6,432 bases of DNA. It comes from Promicromonosporaceae bacterium (GTDB lineage: Bacteria > Actinomycetota > Actinomycetes > Actinomycetales > Cellulomonadaceae). The notes beneath the pieces were generated by a model. The model saw nothing but the letters and a program-made list of their open reading frames with translations. It did no database searches and was not told the origin of the DNA. The DNA is taken from NCBI GenBank assembly GCA_009782865.1, contig WRIF01000096.1, positions 1 through 6,432 of the forward strand. The letters are read 5' to 3'. Of the stretch, positions 1-5,700 are shown piece by piece; positions within the stretch are counted from its first letter, which is position 1; every line of letters begins with the position of its first letter. The translations under genes were made by a program, and so were the position numbers.

Positions 1-377
1 AGCATTGGGCCCATGCCGCTCACCGTGGAGGACACCACGGTGGCGGCGAAGGCGAGCAGCAGGTAGGCCCAGGTGAGGAGGGGGGAGCCGGTGGCGGCGG
101 CCCGACGGCCGAGCAGCCACCAGGCCGCCGCGATGAGGGCAGGTGGCGTCAGCAGCCACCACGCCGATGCCTCCTGCGGGCCGGCCCCCCACAGGGTGAC
201 GGCAAACAGGGCCAGGCCCCCGTAGGTGCCGAGGTCCCACCACTTGGCCTGGCTGTCCCAGGCGTCGTCGATTAGGGCGGGGGCGGCGAGGGAGGACGAC
301 GACGCCCCGGCCGACCCGTGAGGGGAATCGACCGGGGCGTCGCCAGGCCCCGCCGAAGGGAGGTGGGGCGTGGTCAT
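1..377 (-). CDS. Multi-pass membrane protein, N-terminal part; possible sensor histidine kinase (partial)
   Basis: The frame opens with ATG at 377 and stays open to the left edge, giving 125 residues. Residues 1-38 are a Ser/Ala/Pro/Gly-rich, presumably cytoplasmic tail. Three hydrophobic segments follow, at about 50-64 (TYGGLALFAVTLW), 72-90 (AWWLLTPPALIAAAWWLLG) and 99-121 (PLLTWAYLLLAFAATVV), with an arginine pair (91-92) between the last two. Actinobacterial DesK/NarL-family sensor kinases often start with such a hydrophobic domain and often follow an ABC-2 ATPase/permease pair, so a kinase is my best inference. No H-box or ATPase domain is inside the window, and another integral membrane protein, such as an additional permease, is possible. 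No other in-frame ATG, GTG or TTG is seen downstream. The start lies 9 nt after the permease stop, in the same frame, with no Shine-Dalgarno; the preceding bases read ACTCCTGCC. Translation probably depends on coupling to the permease. Confidence 0.6.
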   Translation of the reverse strand, partial: MTTPHLPSAGPGDAPVDSPHGSAGASSSSLAAPALIDDAWDSQAKWWDLGTYGGLALFAVTLWGAGPQEASAWWLLTPPALIAAAWWLLGRRAAATGSPLLTWAYLLLAFAATVVSSTVSGMGPM

Positions 378-386
378 GGCAGGAGT

Positions 387-1238
387 CTAGCCATCGGCCT
401 TGCTGCGCCACTTGAAGGTCTTGACGGCGATGAAGCCGGCCACCACAAACCAGGCGGCCAGGACGATGGCGGTCAGGCCCACCTGCCAGCTTTCGCCGGT
501 CTCGGTGACCACAAACTGCTCGGGCCAGAAGATGGAGCGCATGCCCAGGGCCTGCCAGCGCAGGGGGAACACGTTGGCGATGGCCTGACCGGCGGCGGGC
601 ATCGAGGAGAAGGGGAGGAAGAACACCCCGGAGATGAACTGCAGGATCAGGGCGAGGGCTGGGATGAAGGCGTTGGCGGCCTTGGTGGAGCGCATCAGCG
701 CCGTGAACGCGATGCCCACCACGGTGCCGACGGCCAGCGAGAGCAGGAACAGCCAGCCGAAGCGGACCCATTTCATCGGATCGGAGGGCAGTTGGACGTC
801 GAAGCCGAGGGAGGCTACGGCCAGCAGGAGGCCGGTGGCCGCCGTGGCGGTGACGATCACCATGGCCACCTTGCCCAGGATGTAGGCGGCTGGGCTGAGC
901 GGGGTGACCGACAGGCGCTTGAGCGTGCCGTACTCCCGCTCGTTAACCACATCGGAGGCGACGGTCTGGAACGAGGCATTGAGAAGGCCGGTGGCGATCA
1001 TGCCGGGCAGGAACACCTGTCCGAAGGAGGCGGTGGTGCCGGTGCCCAGGTCCACGTAGCCGCCCATCACAAAGTTGAAGATCACAAACATGGCGGTCGG
1101 GTAGGCCAGGATCCAGATCCAGGCCTCGCGGGAGCGCAGGAAGTTCTTGAGTTCCACCCCAAAGCGGGTGCCGGTCTGGGACAGCAGGGAGGGGAAGGCG
1201 CCGGTAGCGGCGACGGGGGAGAGGTCGAGGGTAGTCAT
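387..1238 (-). CDS. ABC-2 type exporter permease (DrrB-like)
   Basis: This 283-residue integral membrane subunit should form the translocation path of an exporter with the adjacent ATPase. Six hydrophobic segments are visible at about 40-58, 74-92, 118-141, 160-182, 190-212 and 255-273, the usual ABC-2 layout. The family signature is clear: NEREYGTLKRLSVTPLSP (99-116) lies between TM2 and TM3, the coupling region of ABC-2 permeases. FISGVFFLPFSSMP (201-214) and FPLRWQALGMRSIF (224-237) before the last helix are also typical. The substrate cannot be read from sequence; relatives export drugs, antibiotics, lipids or polymers. ATG at 1238 is chosen because AAGGA (1247-1251) lies 8 nt upstream and the protein then begins MTTLDLSP. 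The frame is open up to 1418, but that extension is Arg/His-rich and overlaps the ATPase gene. It is co-transcribed with the ATPase (11 nt gap) and the downstream membrane gene (9 nt gap). The stop is TAG at 387-389. Confidence 0.94.
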   Translation of the reverse strand: MTTLDLSPVAATGAFPSLLSQTGTRFGVELKNFLRSREAWIWILAYPTAMFVIFNFVMGGYVDLGTGTTASFGQVFLPGMIATGLLNASFQTVASDVVNEREYGTLKRLSVTPLSPAAYILGKVAMVIVTATAATGLLLAVASLGFDVQLPSDPMKWVRFGWLFLLSLAVGTVVGIAFTALMRSTKAANAFIPALALILQFISGVFFLPFSSMPAAGQAIANVFPLRWQALGMRSIFWPEQFVVTETGESWQVGLTAIVLAAWFVVAGFIAVKTFKWRSKADG

Positions 1239-1246
1239 TTGTCGGG

Positions 1247-1251
1247 TCCTT
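1247..1251 (-). promoter_or_regulatory. Ribosome binding site of the permease gene
   Basis: AAGGA on the minus strand ends 8 nt before ATG at 1238 and overlaps the TAA stop of the ATPase gene (1250-1252). It fixes the permease start against the longer open frame reaching 1418. The overlap suggests coupled translation of the two exporter subunits. Confidence 0.8.
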
Positions 1252-2116
1252 ACTTGGCGGCGCCGATGAGGTCGAGGTAGACATCCTCGAGGGTGGGGTT
1301 GATGATGTTGATGCCGACGATCTCGCCGCCGGCGTCCGCGTGCGTGGCGGTGAGGGCGGTGATCAGGCCGGTCGGGTTGTCGGTGCGCTGGGAGCGCTTG
1401 ACGCCGTTCTCGATCCATTCGACTATCGGCCGGCGGGCCTCGGGGCCGCCGAGTTCGGCGGGGGTGGCCAGGGCCACCACCTTCCCGTCCTTGATGACGG
1501 CCATGCGGTCTGCGAGGGCGTCCGCCTCATCCAGGTAGTGGGTGGTGAGCACGATGGTCACCCCGGCGGTGTTCAGGTCGCGGACCAGCTGCCAGAACTC
1601 GCGGCGCACCTCGGGGTCGAAGCCGGTGGTGGGCTCGTCCAGGAACAACAGCTCGGGGCGGCCGATGATGCCGAGCGCCACGTCGAGGCGGCGGCGCTGC
1701 CCGCCGGACAGGCCGCGCACGCGGGCATCTGCCTTTTCTGTGAGGGAGACGGCGGAGATGACCTGTTCGGGATCGAGCGGATTGGGGTAGTAGGCGGCGG
1801 TGGCCTTGACCATCTCCCGCACGGTGAGGTCTGCGATGTCGCGGGAGTCTTGCATGACCACGCCGATGCGAGAGCGCCAGTGGCGGTCGGCCTGGCCGGG
1901 GTCGGTGCCGAGCACCTCGACCTGACCGGTGTCGCGCAGGCGCAGGCCCTCGAGGATCTCCACCGTGGTGGACTTGCCGGCGCCGTTGGGGCCGAGGATG
2001 GCGAAGATTTCTCCCTGGTAGATGTCGAGGTCAAGGCCGTCGACGGCCCGCTTGGAACCGTAGGCCTTGCGGAGGTCGCGGACCTTGATCGCTGGTGGCG
2101 TTGAGGTGTTGTTCAT
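1250..2116 (-). CDS. ABC-2 type exporter ATP-binding protein (DrrA-like)
   Basis: This 288-residue cytoplasmic ATPase powers the exporter formed with the downstream permease. All nucleotide-binding motifs are intact: A-loop Tyr near 19 (KAYG), Walker A GPNGAGKST at 42-50, Q-loop Gln89 (VVMQD), ABC signature LSGGQ at 136-140, Walker B LLFLDE at 156-161 with catalytic Glu161, D-loop GFDP at 165-168, and H-loop His193 (TTHYLDEAD). The C-terminal tail after about 225 ends in NPTLEDVYLDLIG, typical of DrrA/CcmA-type ATPases of drug and polymer exporters. Length is normal for the family. ATG at 2116 is preceded by AGGA (2125-2128) with an 8-nt gap. It is the first gene of the minus-strand unit and follows a leader carrying a perfect palindrome (2198-2219) and a -10-like box, so repressor control is likely. 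The TAA stop at 1250-1252 overlaps the permease ribosome binding site. Substrate unknown. Confidence 0.97.
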   Translation of the reverse strand: MNNTSTPPAIKVRDLRKAYGSKRAVDGLDLDIYQGEIFAILGPNGAGKSTTVEILEGLRLRDTGQVEVLGTDPGQADRHWRSRIGVVMQDSRDIADLTVREMVKATAAYYPNPLDPEQVISAVSLTEKADARVRGLSGGQRRRLDVALGIIGRPELLFLDEPTTGFDPEVRREFWQLVRDLNTAGVTIVLTTHYLDEADALADRMAVIKDGKVVALATPAELGGPEARRPIVEWIENGVKRSQRTDNPTGLITALTATHADAGGEIVGINIINPTLEDVYLDLIGAAK

Positions 2117-2124
2117 GGGAGAAA

Positions 2125-2128
2125 TCCT
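2125..2128 (-). promoter_or_regulatory. Ribosome binding site of the ATPase gene
   Basis: Short AGGA on the minus strand lies 8 nt before ATG at 2116. It is weak in length but well spaced, and sits directly after a 5-bp GC hairpin (2129-2144). Confidence 0.6.
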
Positions 2129-2144
2129 GCCCCGATCCAGGGGC
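2129..2144 (-). repeat. Small GC stem-loop in the ABC operon leader
   Basis: GCCCC and GGGGC are exact reverse complements separated by six bases, giving an all-G:C 5-bp stem. In the predicted mRNA the stem ends immediately before the AGGA of the ATPase gene. It could affect ribosome access, but a 5-bp stem in GC-rich DNA also arises by chance. Confidence 0.35.
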
Positions 2145-2178
2145 CGAAATCCAGTGGAGAAGGGTTGAAATTGCGGCG

Positions 2179-2207
2179 ATTATCCCGGTGGAGGGCGGGG
2201 TCAACCG
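2179..2207 (-). promoter_or_regulatory. Candidate promoter of the ABC exporter unit
   Basis: On the minus strand a GATAAT hexamer (2184 to 2179) matches the TATAAT -10 consensus at five of six positions. A poor -35, CGGTTG (2207 to 2202), lies 17 nt upstream. The better-looking TTGACC (2204 to 2199) is only 14 nt away, short for a standard sigma-70-type promoter. Transcription would begin around 2170, leaving a leader of about 55 nt before ATG at 2116. The -35 region lies inside the palindrome, so a bound dimeric regulator would block or modify initiation. Confidence 0.45.
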
Positions 2208-2219
2208 AATGGTTGACCC
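2198..2219. promoter_or_regulatory. Perfect 9-bp inverted repeat, candidate operator
   Basis: GGGTCAACC and GGTTGACCC are exact reverse complements around a 4-bp GAAT centre. The size and symmetry suit a dimeric helix-turn-helix repressor such as TetR, MarR or GntR types. The site overlaps the -35 region of the candidate exporter promoter and lies about 80 nt upstream of the ATPase start. It is unlikely to be a terminator: no T-run follows on either strand and no gene converges here. No regulator gene is visible in the window. Confidence 0.6.
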
Positions 2220-2334
2220 ACGGAAAATCCGCAATGCGGGTGGGGTGGGTCGGTCGATTGGGCGATCGCGGTGTGTCGACGGACTGCCCGGCCGTGACGC
2301 GGGAGGCGCAAGGGGGGACTCCTGGCGCGATTGA

Positions 2335-2346
2335 GGACATTTGTCC
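2335..2346. repeat. Short palindrome in the intergenic region
   Basis: GGACA and TGTCC are reverse complements around TT. It lies roughly mid-way between the two divergent genes, about 220 bp from the ATPase start and 270 bp from the surface-protein start. A 5-bp arm is weak evidence; it may be a minor operator half or chance. Confidence 0.2.
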
Positions 2347-2601
2347 AGGTCAGGGTGCGGAAAGCACAGACATTTCTGCGTGGCGACCGGCAAAGTCAGC
2401 CGGAAATTCTGCCGATTCCCGGACGAAAGTTGCGTAGTACCACGGTCTTTTGTTTCCGAGGGGAAGGGGACTCGGTAGCGTCCCAGGCAAAGTAGGAAGG
2501 GGTAAGGATCCGCGCGAGGCAGTGACCTTGGGTCGCGTGGTTTAGGGCCACCGCTCAGTGGTTTCGGCTGTGGATCGCCGCCCCCTCATCGGGCCTAGAC
2601 C

Positions 2602-2607
2602 AGGGAG
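2602..2607 (+). promoter_or_regulatory. Ribosome binding site of the surface-protein gene
   Basis: AGGGAG lies 6 nt upstream of ATG at 2614. An in-frame TAG at 2596-2598 rules out any start further upstream, so this site and ATG define the gene start. Confidence 0.8.
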
Positions 2608-2613
2608 TTCCAA

Positions 2614-2730
2614 ATGTTGACGAAGACCACACAGTGGCGCCGGCTGGGTGCCCTTGGCCTCGCCGTTCCCCTGCTCGCCGCCGGGATGTTGGCCCCGCTG
2701 GGCGCGGCGGCAACCGCCGTGGCCGATGCC
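2614..2730 (+). other. Sec signal peptide of the surface protein
   Basis: Residues 1-39 show a basic n-region (K4, R9, R10), a hydrophobic core from about 11 to 35 (GLAVPLLAAGMLAPLG) and small-residue cleavage sites (AVA at 35-37, ADA at 37-39). Cleavage after A37 or A39 is most likely. No lipobox cysteine is present, so it is not a lipoprotein; there is no twin-arginine motif with its usual context. Confidence 0.8.
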
Positions 2731-5700
2731 CAGGCCGAGGGTTCCGCCGAGATCGTCGCCAGCAGCGGCAACGCCGCCCTGGTGGACGTGGAGCTGATCC
2801 TGTACCAGACCGGCACCGGGCACGCCGGGGCCGCCCACGGCCCCGGGAACATGCGCACCTTTGTCAACAGCGCCAACGGGTTTGCCGTCGGTGACAACTC
2901 GGCCACCGACGGCGTGGTCGGCTCCTTCGACCTGGTCGCCTATCGCCTGGAACTGGAGTTTCACTCGGGCCCCGCCCGCGAGGTGGTGGTCACCATCGAT
3001 GTTCCCGCCTACCTGCAGTGGCCTCCCGGTGCGGCCACTTGCCCGGCGGGATCGGGCCTGACCCCGGTTCGGGTCGGGAACCAGTGCATCTACCAGGTGC
3101 CGGGGGAGATGGTCGTCTCCGTGCAGGGCTCGATCATCATGACCGCCCGTGACACCGGCGGCCACGTTCGCCCCGGGCAGGTGACCACGGTCTCGGCGGC
3201 GACGCTCGGAGCAACGCCGGAACTCGCGGCCGCCGCCGCCCCGGTGACGGTGGTCTCCGCCCCCGCCGTCGACCTGATTGTGCTCCAGCCGAACCACATC
3301 ACCTGGGAGGAGGGCCGGACCAACATCTACCGTAGCGGCAGCCACGCCACCCAGGGCACCTGGCATGCCACCAATCCCATCGGCTCGCGCTTCCGGGTCC
3401 AGCCGGTGCCGCTCGGCATGGCCGGCTACCACGCCACCAACGGCGTCTCCACCTCTGGCCCCTGGTCCGGCTACCTGGACGTCTCGGCCTTCCCCCGCTC
3501 CACCTGGACCATCGGCGGGGCGACCGTGACTCCCGTCGGCCCCGGCTGCGCCCTGCCCGCCCCGGCCGGGGTGCCCCTCAACGGCCCGCCCCCGACGGTC
3601 ATGCCCGAAGCGGCCCGCTGCCTGCTCCCGCTGGGCAGCAACTCGGGCCACCTGGACATCCACTTCATGTTCAACGAGGCGCCTCCCTTCCAGGCTCCCG
3701 GAACCGTCTTCGACTACCCGGTGCGGATCGTCGTGGACCCTGGCTCGTTCTCGGTGGACCCGCAGATGCTGAACAACGGCACTGACACCCAGCCCGGCGA
3801 TGGGCAGGACGCCGCCTACCCGACCCGTCACGACCCCACCCGGGCTATGCGTGGCGAGCCGTGGCCCAACAACGACTGGACGGCCTTCCGGGTGCGTCGG
3901 GTGCCGGAGTCCGGGTTGGGAGCGATGACCAAGCAGATTCGTGGCCCCCTCGACCCCGACCAGAGCGTCTGGCACCCCGCCAACGTGCTGGCCTCCGTGG
4001 GCGAGGACCGCTCGCGCCACTGCGACTCCACCGACTGGGCCAACTGGCGGATCACCCACGACCGCTGCTACGTGGCCCCCGCCACCGAGCTGACGGTGCG
4101 GCTGATCAACGACACCCGCACGGCGACCATCGACACCAGCCTTGGCCGGGTGGTCATGGCAGACCACTGGGATCACACGCAGCAGCGCATCGACACCACC
4201 CGCGCGCCCCGGGTGATCCTGCGGGGGCAGCCCGTCGACCCGTCCCTGTACGTGATCGAGTACACCGACTCCCTGCCGTGGGGAGTCCCCGGCGTCGTTG
4301 CCGGCATCGCCCTTGATGGCTCGGTCACCTGGAGCGCAACGCCCGGCCCGGACACCAACGCCTTCCGCGTGGTCTTTGGCCTCGGCGCCATCCCGCATGG
4401 GTCTGACCCGGGCGCCGGCGACCTGATCGTCTACATGCCCTTCATCGTCGATGAAGACATCGCGATCAGCAACGGGCAGGTAGACCCCGAACTGCACGGC
4501 ACGTTCATCCCGAACCGGGCGGTCCACAAGATTCACCAGTTTGAGGCCGACGGCGTGACCCTCGCCCACACCGAGTACCGGACCGAGCACCGCTGGGTGG
4601 TGCTCGCGGTGCAGAGCCCGCTCTCCTCGATCACCAACAACGTTGTCGATGTCGGCGGCACCCCCAACACGGAGAATCCGCCCACGATGACCGTGCTGCC
4701 CGGGCAGACCCTCACCTACGAGGTGGTCCCGTCCATCAGCGGCTTCGACCACATCCCTGACTACGTGACGCCGGTGGTGTACGTGACCCTCGACCGTTGC
4801 GTCGAGAACCCCGTCAACACCTCACCCGGGTGGATCATGGAGATCGTCACGCCCGCCGTGCCGGGCCCCGTCTCCGGCCGCGTCTGCGGCGACCCCGACT
4901 CGACCCCGGCCGTGCTGCGGTTTGTCCCGGTGGGCGGCACCGCCGAGATTGTGGATGACAGCGCCTGGTGGGGCGGCGGGGACCTGGCCCCCATCACCTA
5001 CACGGTCACCGTGGTGTACACGGCCCACGCCAACTCCTCGATCCACAACGACGCCGAGGTGATCATGGTCGAGGCCCCGAACCGGCCCAGCGACGCAGTG
5101 GCGATCTACGTTCGCCCGCAGGCGAGCGGCACCGCCAGGATCGAGGCGATCTCGGTACCCTGCGGCGAGGACCTGACGTTCTCGGCCACGGTGAACACCA
5201 CCTCGGCCGTCGCGTGGACCACCGACACGGTCATCGTCCTGCCCCGCCCCGGTGACGGCCAGTTCCTGCACGCCTCGGCGGTGGCCAACGGCTACACCGG
5301 GCCCCAGGAGTCCGTCCTTTCCGGCGGGTACGTGGTGACCGGGCTCGGACTCGACCTCGAGAACACCAGCGAGGGGGCCCGCCTCTACTTCACCACCAAC
5401 CCGGAGGCCACCTTCGCCCAGACCGCCTCCACCTGGTATCCGGTCACCGCGGGCGCGGACTTCTCCGCCGCCACCGCGGTGCGGCTGGTGGTCGACGTGA
5501 CCGCCGGCAACTTCGCCCCGGCCCGGGTCAACATCTCGCTGCGGACAGAGTTTGAGAACTCGGCGGACGCCTACGTGATGTGGATGGGCCGCACGACCAC
5601 CGGCGGCGTGGCGGTCTCCTACCCGTGGCCCGCCCACGCCAGCCCCGTGGCCTGCCCGGTGGACAGCGGGTTTGGCCCGATGGTGGTGGCCGGGGCCTAC

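Larger units (their letters stand above)
2117..2613. other. Divergent intergenic region, 497 bp
   Basis: This is the only long non-coding stretch. The exporter-side half holds the hairpin, -10-like box and palindrome listed separately. The surface-protein side (about 2350-2600) shows no -35/-10 pair I would defend. Weak partial matches are TAGCGT (2476-2481) with TTTCCG 17 nt upstream, and TAAGGA (2503-2508) without a -35. GTGGTTT occurs twice, 21 bp apart (2537-2543, 2558-2564). Short open frames here have no domain-like composition or convincing ribosome sites. I see no tRNA, riboswitch consensus, terminator or mobile-element end. Confidence 0.7.

Noticed and set aside
318..1280. Open frame of 320 codons on the plus strand across the permease gene
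   Set aside because: Composition is Gly/Glu/His/Asp-rich and it lies antisense to an unambiguous ABC-2 permease.
1239..1418. Upstream extension of the permease to a start at 1418
   Set aside because: The extra 60 residues are Arg/His-rich, overlap the ATPase coding sequence and lack family similarity. ATG at 1238 has a well-placed AAGGA.
1340..2104. Open frame of 254 codons on the plus strand across the ATPase gene
   Set aside because: Antisense to a fully motif-complete ABC ATPase; shadow composition.
2179..2204. TTGACC with GATAAT as a standard promoter
   Set aside because: The spacing is 14 nt, too short for a normal -35/-10 pair. Only the -10 box is used in the promoter call, with a weak -35 at 17 nt.
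2113..2340. Possible small minus-strand gene of 75 codons upstream of the ATPase
   Set aside because: No ribosome site seen, Pro/Asn/Arg-rich non-domain product, and it would span the palindrome and candidate promoter.
2165..2437. Possible small plus-strand gene of 90 codons in the intergenic region
   Set aside because: No convincing ribosome site, helix-turn-helix or other recognisable domain, and it crosses the palindrome.
2441..2613. Possible riboswitch (such as the c-di-AMP type upstream of wall genes) before the surface gene
   Set aside because: I looked for the conserved core words and pairing of that class and did not find them.
2542..4752. Open frame of 736 codons on the minus strand, opposite the surface gene
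   Set aside because: Its product is Gly/His/Arg/Val/Asp-rich without hydrophobic core patterns or domains, as expected for an antisense shadow of GC-rich coding DNA. The plus-strand frame has a signal peptide, a ribosome site and coherent beta modules.
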